Shown: positions 19,053-28,938, counted from the stretch's first letter. The stretch is DNA of 64,000 nucleotides from Thalassotalea crassostreae (GCF_001831495.1 NZ_CP017689.1:3534001-3598000), one strand, 5' to 3'. Program-made: numbers and translations. Notes: a model not told the origin generated them from the sequence alone.

Positions 19053-20399
19053 TCAAACGCTTAATTGCAAGCCATATTTTTCGACTAAACCATAAAGCGT
19101 TGGGCGTGTAACACCGAGCATTTCTGCGGTTTTACTCATATTCCCTTCACTTAAAACAAATGCTTGTTCAACGGCTTTTGATTCCGCTTTCTCTCGCACG
19201 GTTCTTAAGTTTAAGTCCACAGACAGTTCGTTTGCATTGTTGATAAAGCCCAAATCAACATCGGTTATTTGAGCACCATTAGCCATGATTACTGACGATT
19301 TTATTTTGTTTTGTAATTCTCGGATATTACCTGGCCATGGGTGAGCCTTGAGCGCATTAGCCGCTTCATCGGAAAATCCTTTTACTTTCATGTTGTAATC
19401 CTTTGAATACTGCAACAAGAAGTATTGCGCTAGGATCAAGACATCATAATCACGATCTTTTAGTGCGGGTATTGACAACACCATCTCACTAATTCGGTAA
19501 TATAAATCTTCTCTAAATTCTTTGTTCGCTACCATTTGCTCGAGGTTTTGGTTTGTCGCACAAACAACACGAACGTCAACGGCTATTTCTTGACGTCCAC
19601 CGATACGCTCGATGACTCGCTCTTGTAGAAAGCGTAATAACTTAGCTTGCAAGTTAAACGGCATATCACCTATTTCATCAAGAAATAACGTGCCGCCAGC
19701 GGCATTTTCAATCTTACCTTTAGTCGTTTTATGAGCCCCGGTAAAAGCGCCTTTTTCGAAACCAAATAACTCACTCTCAAGCAGATTTTCAGGGATTGAC
19801 GCACAGTTAATCGCAATAAATGGCTTTTGCGCTCTATTACTCTGTTGATGTATCGCATTGGCAACGACTTCTTTACCAGTGCCACTCTCACCGAGCAATA
19901 AAGCAGTAATTTCTGTCGGCGCTATACGTTTGATCATGGTGCGCAATCTATCCATGATCTCACTATTGCCGATAATGCCGGAGTCAACACCGCCTAGTTC
20001 GCGAATATCGCGATTTTCGCTTTCGATCGCTGACACAGCCATCGCTCGTTGCACTATGATATTAACAACATCAGCATCTAGTGGCTTTTGATAAAAATCG
20101 TATGCGCCTTGAGCGATTGCATCTAGTGCAACTTGGTGGTCATCATTTCCTGTGATCACCACGATTTTAGTAAACGGTGCTATAGACAATATTTGCTGTA
20201 AAGCTTTTAAACCTTCACTGGCGTTATCTTCATCTGGTGGCAACCCTAAATCAAGTAACACCACTTTCGGCTCATGTAATCTAACCGCGCTAATCGCCTG
20301 TTCACGATTATCGGCAAATACCACGTCATATTCGGACAAACTCCATTTCAATTGTTTTTGAATGCCTTTGTCATCATCGACTATTAATAATTTACTCAT
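19053..20399 (-). CDS. prsR: PEP-CTERM system sigma-54-dependent response regulator PrsR
   Basis: The 448-residue protein has an N-terminal receiver (phospho-acceptor D50 in VVLLDLGLP), an AAA+ domain with Walker A GESGTGKE (170-177), the sigma-54 contact loop GAFTGA (217-222) and Walker B GGTLFLDEIGD, and a Fis-type helix-turn-helix at the end (SKTAEMLGVTRPTLYG). This layout identifies an NtrC-type activator of sigma-54 promoters. Co-transcription with the membrane kinase PrsK (20-base gap) and position in the EPS locus identify it as PrsR. It likely activates PEP-CTERM protein genes, including the one at 55,707, which has a perfect -24/-12 promoter. Confidence 0.95.
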   Translation of the reverse strand: MSKLLIVDDDKGIQKQLKWSLSEYDVVFADNREQAISAVRLHEPKVVLLDLGLPPDEDNASEGLKALQQILSIAPFTKIVVITGNDDHQVALDAIAQGAYDFYQKPLDADVVNIIVQRAMAVSAIESENRDIRELGGVDSGIIGNSEIMDRLRTMIKRIAPTEITALLLGESGTGKEVVANAIHQQSNRAQKPFIAINCASIPENLLESELFGFEKGAFTGAHKTTKGKIENAAGGTLFLDEIGDMPFNLQAKLLRFLQERVIERIGGRQEIAVDVRVVCATNQNLEQMVANKEFREDLYYRISEMVLSIPALKDRDYDVLILAQYFLLQYSKDYNMKVKGFSDEAANALKAHPWPGNIRELQNKIKSSVIMANGAQITDVDLGFINNANELSVDLNLRTVREKAESKAVEQAFVLSEGNMSKTAEMLGVTRPTLYGLVEKYGLQLSV

Positions 20400-20419
20400 G
20401 TCATCCCCTCATCCACTTT

Positions 20420-22447
20420 CTAGTGGCTTAATGGCAGTTTTATAGTAAACGTACTACCTTGCTCTGGTACGGATACTACATTTAAAACGCCACCATTTTG
20501 TTCTATAAAATGCCGAGCTTCATAGGCACCAATGCCCATACCCGAATTCCCTTTTGTAGTTTCAAACGGCTTAAACAGCTGTTGCCTTATAAATTCCTTA
20601 CTCATGCCTTCGCCTGTATCGCTAATTTCGATCTGCAGACTTTCAGTGTGTACATTAGCCTTAACAGTTACGTCTCCATCAGCGCTGCAAGCCTCCTGGG
20701 CATTCTGAATGAGGTGACTAATGATTGATAGTAAACCATCTTTATCAATATTTAACGAGCAATCATTTTCAACCGCCAAAGTTACGTAGGGTTTTTGTTG
20801 ATTGCGTACAACCAATACTTCTTCTAACAAACTAGCAATATCGACTTGTTTCTGATCGACCATTTTATCAATATTTTTATTTGCTAATTGTTTTACTACT
20901 TTTTCTAAGCGACTAGCAGCTGAATTAACCGTATCAAAGACATCATCGACAAACTCAGGGTTGTCTCGATGACGTTCAGCATTAGCGTTAATCAAAGAAA
21001 GCTGAGCTTGAATATTTTTAAGATCGTGTAGTACAAATGCAGACATCCTACTAAAAACATTGAACTGCTGTGACTGACTAATTTGTTGCTGAGCCTGCTG
21101 TAAGAAAATATAATTACCAAGTTGATTACTCACCGCAAATATAAAATCTCGGTCTTCAAAATTCAACGTTGGCTTGTCTTGAACATGCGAAAACACAAAA
21201 AAACCTAATAGTTTTTGTTGATGGACGACTGGCGCTAAAACATCAATGTGCTGTGTTAATAGAGGTTGTTCATCAATATCTAAACTTTTATATTTATCAT
21301 GATTATGTTGATATTCTCGCACATCAATAATCCAAGACTTTTGTTGACAAAAATCCGCAATTTTCCGCATTTGCAGCAAACTTTCATCGGTAAAGTTGAA
21401 ATCTGAAACAAACTTGGGCTCACAAATATTCATATTATTAATTTTAACGTAGCCACAAATCTTCATTGGTAAAACTTGCTTAAACGCTACGCATGCATCT
21501 TGATAAATATCGTTTGCATTCGCAGTTTCAATGGCATTAGTCAATTTTAACCACTCATTGCGATAATCATATTTATTAGCAAAAAAGTGTTTAGTAATAA
21601 ACACTTTAACTTTATTGCGAAAGCTTTGCATCAATACAATTGGTGCGAAAACAATCAAGCCAAGAGCTAGAAACCCTACCGCAAGAGCGCCACTCCATTG
21701 CCCCTCGATAAAACGAATAATGTAACCGGCAAATGACAACAATAATAAATAGCTGCCGCCGATAACTAACATGGTGCTATAAAACACCACATCCCTAGAT
21801 ACAAACAAAGAATTCGACCAATCTTTTATGCGCTTGCTGGTGAGCAAAATAAATGGCATTGAAAAGGTCAATACAAAACCGCGAGCATACCAGAAATTAA
21901 AATCTAATCGATTAAGCAATGCGCCTTGTGCATACATAATAAAATCGTAAACCAGCATCGCACCTAAGCCAATAAGTAATGGCCAGAAAGCCCATCTTTG
22001 AGTTTCTGAACCATTGCGATAAAGTTGCTCGACTAGCACTAAAGGGTACAACGTAAGCGCAAGTAAAACCGTAAAGAACCAACTAAATTGATTGATAGTT
22101 TGGATGCTATACACCGACACAGCGATAGCAATTACTGCAACAATTAAAAATTTTCGAATTTCAGGGCTTTGCCAAAACTGAGAAAACGATTGAATTGAGT
22201 ATCTTAAATTGAGTAAAAATAACGACCAAACTAACAGTTTAAAAAACTCAACAATAAACACATATAATAATGAAAAAGATTGATAAACCTGAATTGCAGA
22301 CAGCAATAAAGACAGGAAAGTAACACCAATGCTAGCCACCAAAAAGTTACGCGCAAACGAATACTTTCGCGCACTAATTAGTAACACCGTAAACAAACCC
22401 CAGACTATAGCGGCAACGCCATAACCTACCAACCCTAATAATTCCAT
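20420..22447 (-). CDS. prsK: PEP-CTERM system membrane histidine kinase PrsK
   Basis: The 675-residue protein has an N-terminal block of about eight to nine membrane helices (1-290), a GAF-like middle domain (about 300-450) and a C-terminal kinase core: H-box SAFVLHDLKN with H474, N-box HLIQNAQEAC, G1 DTGEGMS and G2 GNSGMGIGAYEA. This matches the PEP-CTERM histidine kinase family. It should phosphorylate PrsR encoded just downstream in the same leftward operon. The signal it senses is unknown; the many helices and GAF domain suggest membrane or small-ligand sensing. The promoter lies in the 210 bases before tRNA-Arg. Confidence 0.95.
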   Translation of the reverse strand: MELLGLVGYGVAAIVWGLFTVLLISARKYSFARNFLVASIGVTFLSLLLSAIQVYQSFSLLYVFIVEFFKLLVWSLFLLNLRYSIQSFSQFWQSPEIRKFLIVAVIAIAVSVYSIQTINQFSWFFTVLLALTLYPLVLVEQLYRNGSETQRWAFWPLLIGLGAMLVYDFIMYAQGALLNRLDFNFWYARGFVLTFSMPFILLTSKRIKDWSNSLFVSRDVVFYSTMLVIGGSYLLLLSFAGYIIRFIEGQWSGALAVGFLALGLIVFAPIVLMQSFRNKVKVFITKHFFANKYDYRNEWLKLTNAIETANANDIYQDACVAFKQVLPMKICGYVKINNMNICEPKFVSDFNFTDESLLQMRKIADFCQQKSWIIDVREYQHNHDKYKSLDIDEQPLLTQHIDVLAPVVHQQKLLGFFVFSHVQDKPTLNFEDRDFIFAVSNQLGNYIFLQQAQQQISQSQQFNVFSRMSAFVLHDLKNIQAQLSLINANAERHRDNPEFVDDVFDTVNSAASRLEKVVKQLANKNIDKMVDQKQVDIASLLEEVLVVRNQQKPYVTLAVENDCSLNIDKDGLLSIISHLIQNAQEACSADGDVTVKANVHTESLQIEISDTGEGMSKEFIRQQLFKPFETTKGNSGMGIGAYEARHFIEQNGGVLNVVSVPEQGSTFTIKLPLSH

Positions 22448-22599
22448 TTTTAACCTGATACTTAAGTATCTATTTTATTTTTATTAACAATACCTAATTT
22501 TAGTTCAAAATCAAAACTTTGCATAAGCAAAACTAAATTAAATTAGCATTCGATCTGCACATAATTTCAGCAAACGAATGGCAACCTATAATCGATTGG

Positions 22600-22627
22600 T
22601 TGACACTGGCAACCTGCTCGTTAGAAT
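22600..22627 (+). promoter_or_regulatory. Sigma-70 promoter of tRNA-Arg
   Basis: A perfect -35 TTGACA (22600-22605) and a -10 TAGAAT (22622-22627) are spaced by 16 bases, and the tRNA begins 31 bases after the -10 box. This is a strong housekeeping-type promoter in the correct orientation. Confidence 0.75.
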
Positions 22628-22657
22628 GACGATGTCCTATAACTTATCTAATATATA

Positions 22658-22734
22658 CCACCCGTAGCTCAGCTGGATAGAGCGCGCCCCTCCGGAGGGC
22701 GAGGCCGCAGGTTCGACTCCTGCCGGGTGGGCCA
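22658..22734 (+). tRNA. tRNA-Arg (anticodon CCG), island attachment site
   Basis: The 77-base gene folds as a full cloverleaf: acceptor CCACCCG (22658-22664) pairs with CGGGTGG before discriminator G and encoded CCA; the anticodon stem CGCCC/GGGCG closes the loop CTCCGGA with anticodon CCG at 22692-22694; the T arm is GCAGG-TTCGACT-CCTGC. It reads codon CGG. Its 3' 52 bases recur exactly at 55,492-55,543, marking it as the integration target of the element that follows. The convergent galM stop codon lies only 15 bases beyond the CCA end. Confidence 0.97.
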
Positions 22735-22749
22735 TTTCTCAGAAATCAT

Positions 22750-23745
22750 TTAAATTTGTTTTTTAAAGTTAAAAAACAAATATTCAATTGTTTTCTTGTA
22801 AGTATCTCCCGGCTCTAATACCGAGCTAGGAAAGTTACTTTGATTTATCGCATTCACATACCCCTGAGCCTCAAGGCATGCTCCTTGAAATGGGGTAAAG
22901 CTGCCTTGTAAATACTTGCCAGTATAGAGCTGTATCGCGGCTTGGTCGGATGATACTTGTAGACTCATATTATTTTGAGGATTAATTAAGGTCGCTACAG
23001 GTTTAGTATTATCATTAACGATAAAACAATGGTCGTAACCTAATCCGTTAGCAAGAGTAACGTCATTGGCACTCGCTTCAAGTGTACCAATATTTTGTAG
23101 CTCTCTTAAATCAAAGTCCGAATTACTTACCGATTTAATCTCACCCGTAGGTAAATTATCTGAGGTTTTAGGTAAATAGTTATCAGCATTAATTTTTACA
23201 TTTAATTCATGTGCACTTTGAGCACCTAAACTAAAATAAGCATGGTTGGTAAGGTTAATTGGCGTCGCCCTGGTGGTCGTAGCTAGATAGTTAATTTGTA
23301 AGCGATTATCATCAAATAATACGTACTCAACAATGATGCTTAAATCGCCAGGAAAACCTATTTTCATGTCAGGACAAGTTAGTGAGTACTTAACCACATT
23401 GTTTTGAGTATTTTCATTATCAACTTGCCAAAAGCGATTAGAAATACTATCAAAACCACTGTGTGAACAATTATCTCCGTCATTTTTTTGTAGGTGATAA
23501 CAAGTGTTATCTAATGAAAATTTGGCTCCACTAATTCGGTTACTGACTCTTCCACAAGTAGCCCCTAGGTAGTATTCATCATCAATAAAATTATCGGCTT
23601 CCTGATGAGTTACTAACATTTCCTCTAAAGAGCCATCGACGGGAATTTTAATCGATACAATACGGGCACCAAAGTTAGCTACCGTTACTTGCATGCTATT
23701 ACTATTGGTTAATATCTGTTGCTTAATACTCATATCAATAGCCAT
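22750..23745 (-). CDS. galM: Aldose 1-epimerase (galactose mutarotase)
   Basis: The 331-residue protein matches GalM: YYLGATCGRVSNRISGAKF, DNCSHSG, NLTNHAYFSLG with the catalytic histidine, and near the end QGACLEAQGYVNAINQ with the catalytic glutamate, followed by VLEPGDTYKKT. It interconverts alpha and beta anomers of galactose for GalK. Its start overlaps the galE stop by 11 bases, so the two are one operon; a second in-frame ATG four codons in would remove the overlap. The stop codon is only 15 bases from the tRNA-Arg 3' end, at the extreme left edge of the island. Confidence 0.93.
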   Translation of the reverse strand: MAIDMSIKQQILTNSNSMQVTVANFGARIVSIKIPVDGSLEEMLVTHQEADNFIDDEYYLGATCGRVSNRISGAKFSLDNTCYHLQKNDGDNCSHSGFDSISNRFWQVDNENTQNNVVKYSLTCPDMKIGFPGDLSIIVEYVLFDDNRLQINYLATTTRATPINLTNHAYFSLGAQSAHELNVKINADNYLPKTSDNLPTGEIKSVSNSDFDLRELQNIGTLEASANDVTLANGLGYDHCFIVNDNTKPVATLINPQNNMSLQVSSDQAAIQLYTGKYLQGSFTPFQGACLEAQGYVNAINQSNFPSSVLEPGDTYKKTIEYLFFNFKKQI

Positions 23746-24754
23746 TTGGGTTGTTTGACTGCCAGCGCCAGGTGTCAGTCATCATTTGCAATAAGCTTCT
23801 TTTCGCTTGCCAGTTAAGTTGACTATTAGCTTTACTCGCATCCGCCCAAAAAGCTGGTAAATCACCGCTTCTACGTGGGGCAAATTCATAAGCTAACGTT
23901 TTGCCATAAGCTTGCTCGAACGCGGCAACAATTTCCAATACTGACACGGCATTTCCTGTGCCCAAATTAAATACTTCAGCACCATTAAAATTAGGATTAT
24001 TCTCTAACCAATCAAGCGCCGCCACATGCCCTTGTGCTAAATCCATCACATGCAAATAATCACGTTTACAAGTGCCATCTTCTGTGTCGTAGTCGTTGCC
24101 AAAAATACTAAGTTTGTCACGTTTACCTACCGCCACTTGTGCAATATAAGGCAATAAATTATTTGGTATGCCAAGCGGGTCTTCGCCAATTTCACCGCTT
24201 TCATGAGCGCCAATTGGATTAAAGTAACGCAATGATACCGCTCTAAACGCGTTATTAGCTTTAACAAAATCTTCAATAATGCGTTCGACCATTACCTTGG
24301 TCGCGCCATATGGACTTGCTGTTGTACCAAGTTTAATTGTTTCTAAGTAAGGCGGTTGTGCCTCTTCACCATAAACCGTCGCTGAAGAGCTAAATACAAA
24401 ATTGTTTACTTGATGCAGCTGCATTACTTCAAGTAAACACAATGAACCATAAACATTGTTTTGATAATATTCGAGTGGCATTTGGGTTGATTGCCCAACC
24501 GCCTTAAGCGCAGCAAAATGGATAACAGCATCGATATCATGACCAATAAACAACTCGTTTAGTTGCGCTTTATCACACACATCACCTTGAATAAAGGTTA
24601 CAGATTTACCGCTTAAACGCTCAACACGCTTAATTGCTTCAATACTTGAATTACATAGATTATCAAACACGACCACAGAATGATTTTCAGCCAATAAAGT
24701 TAATACAGTATGTGAGCCAATATATCCTGCGCCGCCTGTGACTAATACCTTCAT
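23735..24754 (-). CDS. galE: UDP-glucose 4-epimerase
   Basis: The 339-residue protein is a complete extended SDR epimerase: NAD site VTGGAGYIGS at the N-terminus, the catalytic SSSATVYG and YGATK (Y149, K153), RYFNPIGAHESGEIGEDP and the C-terminal RRSGDLPAFWAD, all diagnostic of GalE, at the usual length of 338. It interconverts UDP-galactose and UDP-glucose, so it serves both galactose catabolism and supply of UDP-galactose for glycans such as the EPS made by the left-hand locus. It lies downstream of the galT remnant and upstream of galM in one leftward unit. Confidence 0.96.
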   Translation of the reverse strand: MKVLVTGGAGYIGSHTVLTLLAENHSVVVFDNLCNSSIEAIKRVERLSGKSVTFIQGDVCDKAQLNELFIGHDIDAVIHFAALKAVGQSTQMPLEYYQNNVYGSLCLLEVMQLHQVNNFVFSSSATVYGEEAQPPYLETIKLGTTASPYGATKVMVERIIEDFVKANNAFRAVSLRYFNPIGAHESGEIGEDPLGIPNNLLPYIAQVAVGKRDKLSIFGNDYDTEDGTCKRDYLHVMDLAQGHVAALDWLENNPNFNGAEVFNLGTGNAVSVLEIVAAFEQAYGKTLAYEFAPRRSGDLPAFWADASKANSQLNWQAKRSLLQMMTDTWRWQSNNPNGY

Positions 24755-24772
24755 TTCTTACCTTACAGAGTT

Positions 24773-24797
24773 AAAAGGCCATTCTATTAGCCTTTTA
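24773..24797 (-). terminator. Candidate rho-independent terminator after the galT/symporter scar
   Basis: AAAAGGC at 24773-24779 and GCCTTTT at 24790-24796 form a short stem with a 10-base loop and T/A runs on both sides. Placed 40 bases after the symporter remnant's stop and just before galE in the leftward direction. Modest stability. Confidence 0.4.
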
Positions 24798-24836
24798 TTA
24801 GTCTATATTTTTATAGGATTTTACCCAGCCATCTCT

Positions 24837-24968
24837 TTACCACCATGCAGTGTATAAAGCACACAGAATCAGTACAACACCTACTGCTGCAACATTAAAG
24901 GACTTAGTCGTAGCAAAACTCACTTGCTCTAAACTAACACTGCTATTATTGATATCTGTTGTATTGGC
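24837..24968 (-). pseudogene. C-terminal remnant of a sodium:solute (sugar) symporter
   Basis: In the frame shifted from galT, immediately downstream of the point where GalT similarity stops, about 42 codons read an unmistakable membrane-protein tail: [17 protein letters not shown], then AVGVVLILCALYTAWW and a stop at 24837-24839. This resembles the last transmembrane helix of SSS-family sodium/sugar cotransporters, often found in galactose operons. There is no start or upstream body, so a deletion has joined the interior of galT to the end of this gene. Family recognition rests on a short tail, so moderate confidence. Confidence 0.55.
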
Positions 24969-25666
24969 TTTGCCCAATATGGCACGACAACAAGCCAATC
25001 TTCATTGGATACAACAATGCGCTCTTTCTTCTCAAGTTCTCTGGCGACATAGTCTTGTAATAAGCTACTATGGTATTGAGCAAAGTAGGCTTGTTGGGCT
25101 TTTTGTTTTTTCATCACTAAAGTGGGTACTTTTTGCTGTGCCCAAATTTGACCATGAGGATGTGGATTAGAGCAGCCCATAACACTGCCTTTATTTTCAA
25201 AAATTTGCACCCAGAGGTGTTTTTTACCTAACTCTTCACATTGACTCTGCCAAGTATTAACAATGTTAGTGATTTCCTTTTCGCTTAGCTGAGGCAAAGT
25301 TTTACTATGATCTGGAGAGAAACAAATAACACGGCTTTCACCTTTTTCGGTCTCCATTTTAAAAAGAGGATCATCAATACTAATGTTTGGTGTATCTTGT
25401 TTTATTGCTGAAAAATCATTAGTAAAAACAAAAGTTTCTTTGTAATCATCATTAATTTCACCATTAACACGGGTATTACCAGCACATAAGAAACAGTCTT
25501 TGTCGTAAGCGGGTTTTTCTTCTTCATCAAGTTTTTCAACCTGACCTTGCCAAGGTCGTTTAGCGCGATGTGGCGAAACTAAGATCCATTCATCTATTAA
25601 TGGATTATATCTGCGATGTGGATGTTCAGTTGGATCAAATGCAGTATTCATAATATTCTTATTCAT
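24929..25666 (-). pseudogene. galT: Galactose-1-phosphate uridylyltransferase, truncated at the 3' end
   Basis: From the ATG at 25666 the frame encodes 245 residues against about 350 in complete GalT. The N-terminal two thirds are good: [20 protein letters not shown], the CFLCAG zinc-site cysteines, and the active-site [12 protein letters not shown] (HPH at about 169-171). Similarity ends after VVVPYWA; the next residues [13 protein letters not shown] are out-of-frame symporter sequence ending at 24929. The missing third supplies part of the metal site and dimer core, so activity is doubtful. It follows scoB by 67 bases and now probably relies on read-through from the CoA-transferase operon. 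Start could also be the ATG at 25651. Confidence 0.85.
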
Positions 25667-25733
25667 GATAATTTTAACTATAAACAAAGGTAAACGCACC
25701 CCTTGAGCAACAGATATATAAATAGTCCTTAGC

Positions 25734-26390
25734 TTAAAAGCTCATTTCAGGTACATGTTCAGGCACCGCTAATTGGCCTTCTGTTAATCTTATAATTTCT
25801 TCTACTGAAACTCCTGGAGCTCGTTCTAACAAATGGAATTTGCCATCTTTTATCTCAATAAAGGCTAAGTCTGTTAGTACTTTTTTAATACAACCTTTTC
25901 CCGTCAAAGGTAATGTGCAGTTATTTAGAAGCTTTGAAATACCATGTTTAGATGCATGGGTCATGGTAACAATAATATTATCTGCACCTGCAACTAAATC
26001 CATTGCCCCCCCCATACCTTTTATCAACTTTCCAGGGATCATATAAGACGCTATATTACCTTTAACGTCTACTTCAAAGGCTCCAAGAACAGTTAAGTCA
26101 ACGTGACCACCGCGTATCATCGCAAACGACTCGGCACTATCAAATAATGATGCGCCTTTTATCATAGTAACCGTTTGTTTACCTGCATTAATTAAATCAG
26201 CATCTAGCTCGTTTTCTGTAGGAAATTGTCCCATACCTAGCAAGCCATTTTCAGACTGAAGCATAACTGCCATACCTTCAGGTACGTAATTTGCAACTAA
26301 TGTTGGAATGCCGATGCCTAAATTTACGTAATAACCATCTTTAAGTTCTTGCGCTACACGCTTTGCTAATTGCTGCCTTGTAAGTGACAT
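25734..26390 (-). CDS. scoB: 3-oxoacid CoA-transferase subunit B
   Basis: The 218-residue protein matches subunit B of the heterodimeric succinyl-CoA:3-ketoacid (acetoacetate) CoA-transferases: [18 protein letters not shown], the active-site glutamate E47 in [28 protein letters not shown] and the C-terminal APGVSVEEI. It pairs with subunit A encoded 10 bases upstream. An AAGGA ribosome site precedes the ATG. The pair transfers CoA between an acyl-CoA and a 3-oxoacid, typically feeding acetoacetate into acetyl-CoA. A run of eight G in the coding strand (C on + at 26006-26013) encodes G-G-A. Whether acetoacetate itself is the substrate in this block is not known. Confidence 0.93.
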   Translation of the reverse strand: MSLTRQQLAKRVAQELKDGYYVNLGIGIPTLVANYVPEGMAVMLQSENGLLGMGQFPTENELDADLINAGKQTVTMIKGASLFDSAESFAMIRGGHVDLTVLGAFEVDVKGNIASYMIPGKLIKGMGGAMDLVAGADNIIVTMTHASKHGISKLLNNCTLPLTGKGCIKKVLTDLAFIEIKDGKFHLLERAPGVSVEEIIRLTEGQLAVPEHVPEMSF

Positions 26391-26400
26391 TTTATAATCC

Positions 26401-27105
26401 TTATGATGCTGTTAGTATCGTTCGTTGTTCAATTGTTTTATCAAACGTCCCCTGAATTAAGCGATCAACATAAATACCAGGCGTATGTATTTCATCAGGA
26501 TCTAGGGAGCCGGCTTGCACTATTTCTTCAACCTCTACTACTGTTATTTTACCTGCAGTGGCTGCCATAGGATTAAAGTTACGTGCAGTTTTTCGGTAAA
26601 CTAAGTTACCCATCGTATCAGCCTTCCAAGCTTTTATGATGGCAAAATCTGCAGTTAATGCCTGCTCAAGAATGTAATGTCTACCATTAAACTCTTTAAC
26701 CTCTTTACCTTCGGCAACCGGAGTACCATAGCCAGTTGCAGTATAAAAGGCAGGAATACCGGCTCCACCTGCGCGTATTTTTTCGGCAAGAGTACCTTGA
26801 GGTGTTAGTTCGACCTCTAATTCTCCAGCCATCATTTGCGCTTCAAAATTCTCATTTTCACCAACATACGATGCGATCATTTTTCTTACTTGTCGATCAA
26901 ACAGTAAAATCCCCAAACCATGGTTGGTAGTTCCACAATTATTTGAAATTATGGTCAAGTCCTTAGTAGCCATTTTTTTAATTTGTTTGATTAGGTTCTC
27001 AGGAATGCCACATAGTCCAAAGCCACCAGAAACAATACTCATTCCATCTTGCAAGCCTGCCATTGCTTCGCTATAGCAAGAAACTACCTTATTAAAACCC
27101 GGCAT
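26401..27105 (-). CDS. scoA: 3-oxoacid CoA-transferase subunit A
   Basis: The 234-residue protein matches subunit [21 protein letters not shown], the central [34 protein letters not shown] and the typical [25 protein letters not shown]. It forms the CoA-transferase with the product of the next gene. It lies 13 bases downstream of the BCCT transporter gene, so uptake and CoA transfer are in one leftward operon. The N-terminal [19 protein letters not shown] is normal, and length is as expected (about 233). Confidence 0.93.
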   Translation of the reverse strand: MPGFNKVVSCYSEAMAGLQDGMSIVSGGFGLCGIPENLIKQIKKMATKDLTIISNNCGTTNHGLGILLFDRQVRKMIASYVGENENFEAQMMAGELEVELTPQGTLAEKIRAGGAGIPAFYTATGYGTPVAEGKEVKEFNGRHYILEQALTADFAIIKAWKADTMGNLVYRKTARNFNPMAATAGKITVVEVEEIVQAGSLDPDEIHTPGIYVDRLIQGTFDKTIEQRTILTAS

Positions 27106-27118
27106 TATAATTTTCCCT

Positions 27119-28654
27119 CTAAATATTTATTAAAGTTTTTTCATTTGAGCTTGGCTGATTTGAATCAAATTTTAGTGAAGCCATAAAAGAATAAGTCATT
27201 AGCATATATATAAATAAAAGGGGTAATGAAACAACTAAAACAGCGGTTTGAGCCACCTTAAAACCTCCTACGTACATTAAACAAATGGGCAACAATGCCA
27301 ATGTAATAGCCCAAAATGTACGATGAAGTCTGTGTGGATCTTCTCCAACTGGTAACTGTTCAGTTGCGCTACTAGCTAAGGTATAAGACGCAGCATCGTA
27401 AGTTGTTGCTACAAATATGATACAAACCAGACAAAAAATTCCGATAACTAGCTTAGCTAATGGTAATTGTTCAAATACAGTAATAATAGCTGTAGGAGCG
27501 CCATAACTGTTCATTAAACTTATCACATCGACAGCATTTGTAAGTTGTTGATATAAAGAATAATTTCCAATAACTATATAAAAAATAGCTCCTCCAATAG
27601 AGCCAAAAGTTAACATTCCAAGTATAACTTCTTTAATAGTTCTTCCCTTCGAAATACGGGTTACAAAAATACCAACGAATGGTCCAAATGCCACCCACCA
27701 AGCCCAATAGAAAACAGTCCAACTTTCCACAAAGCTAGATTCTGTAAATGGATCCGTCCATGTATTCATTTGAACAAAGTTTTGAATAACGGTGCCGATA
27801 CTATTGATGCCTGTTTTTAATATAAAAACCGTGGGCCCCGCAAGTAATATAAAACCTAATAACAAAAACGATAACCAAACATTGGCTTGGCTTAAACGTT
27901 TCATACCTTTTTCTAGGCCGAAATAAACACTCGTAGCAAATATGCCTACACAAACCAAAACAACAAAAACCTCCAATTTAAAGCTGGATTCTATGCCTAG
28001 TAATAGTGAAATTCCTTCAGCAATAAGCGGGGTTGAAAAACCAAGAGAAGAACCTGCACCTCCAATAAGGGCGACTCGAAATAAGAAGTCAATGAATCTC
28101 CCCAAGGGTGAATTTTCTTTCCCCTTAAGCACATGATGACAACTTATACTAAATTTAAGCATCGGAACCTTTTTAACATAGTACGGGTATGCTATTGCCA
28201 ATGTTGGCAAACAATAAAAAGCCCAAGCACTAACTCCCCAGTGAAATATTCCGTAGGAAGACGCCCATTTTGCAGCTTCTGTTGACATAGCTTCGACACC
28301 AAAAGGTGGTGATTGGTAATAAAAAGCCCATTCAATTGTGCACCAGTATAAAAGTCCAGCCCCCACACCAGCACAAAATAGCATGCCACTCCACGAGAAA
28401 TTACTGTACTGAGGTGTATCAGTACTGTCGCCTAGTTTAATGTTTCCATATTTACTAAATGCAAGCCACAATAATAAAATCAATATGGATGAAGCCATAA
28501 AAATGTATAAAAAACCAAAGTTATTAGCTATATAAGCATATGCTATTTGCATATAATCAGCAGAAGCTTTAGGGTCAATAATCAAAGGTATTGTCATTAA
28601 AAGGATAATTACGATCGTTGCTATAAATCCCATTTTATCTATACGTTGCTTCAC
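27119..28654 (-). CDS. BCCT family transporter (betaine/carnitine/choline type)
   Basis: The 511-residue protein has 12 hydrophobic segments and the BCCT signature in [24 protein letters not shown] (two adjacent stretches), with the aromatic box WAFYY and [14 protein letters not shown] earlier. The start is a GTG with GGAG seven bases upstream; a nearby ATG is out of frame. Members import quaternary ammonium or related zwitterions (betaine, carnitine, choline, DMSP). No long C-terminal osmosensing tail is present, which favours a catabolic rather than osmotic role. Co-operonic with the CoA-transferase genes. Exact substrate cannot be stated. Confidence 0.9.
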   Translation of the reverse strand: MKQRIDKMGFIATIVIILLMTIPLIIDPKASADYMQIAYAYIANNFGFLYIFMASSILILLLWLAFSKYGNIKLGDSTDTPQYSNFSWSGMLFCAGVGAGLLYWCTIEWAFYYQSPPFGVEAMSTEAAKWASSYGIFHWGVSAWAFYCLPTLAIAYPYYVKKVPMLKFSISCHHVLKGKENSPLGRFIDFLFRVALIGGAGSSLGFSTPLIAEGISLLLGIESSFKLEVFVVLVCVGIFATSVYFGLEKGMKRLSQANVWLSFLLLGFILLAGPTVFILKTGINSIGTVIQNFVQMNTWTDPFTESSFVESWTVFYWAWWVAFGPFVGIFVTRISKGRTIKEVILGMLTFGSIGGAIFYIVIGNYSLYQQLTNAVDVISLMNSYGAPTAIITVFEQLPLAKLVIGIFCLVCIIFVATTYDAASYTLASSATEQLPVGEDPHRLHRTFWAITLALLPICLMYVGGFKVAQTAVLVVSLPLLFIYMLMTYSFMASLKFDSNQPSSNEKTLINI

Positions 28655-28721
28655 TGCATAACTCCATTATTATTTTTTGTTATTTTAGAATGGCAAATTC
28701 ATTAACAGGTTATAAGTTATA

Positions 28722-28738
28722 GGTACATTTGATGTACC
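28722..28738. promoter_or_regulatory. Perfect palindrome upstream of the BCCT gene, candidate operator
   Basis: GGTACAT and ATGTACC are perfect 7-base arms around TTG, 68 bases before the transporter's GTG start, in a 284-base gap between the oxidoreductase and transporter genes. Position and symmetry fit a repressor or activator site; no regulator is assigned. The same gap has a longer inverted repeat CATCTTG...CAAGATG around 28830-28862. Confidence 0.4.
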
Positions 28739-28938
28739 AAACATTACTTGCTGAAGTGGTTATACAAAGCATTTAAAAACTTCCGTTATTCATCTTGATT
28801 ACTACGAACCAATCAACTTACATCTGGCCATCTTGAAATTACATGTTAACAAACAAGATGACCGACACAAGCTACTCGTATATAAGAGCTAAAACGTATA
28901 TTTTTACCTTTCATGAACTCAAATTTAAAGTTGCATTG

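Noticed and set aside
24850..25170. A rightward 106-residue frame across galT
   Set aside because: It is antisense to galT coding sequence and to the symporter remnant and has no recognisable features.
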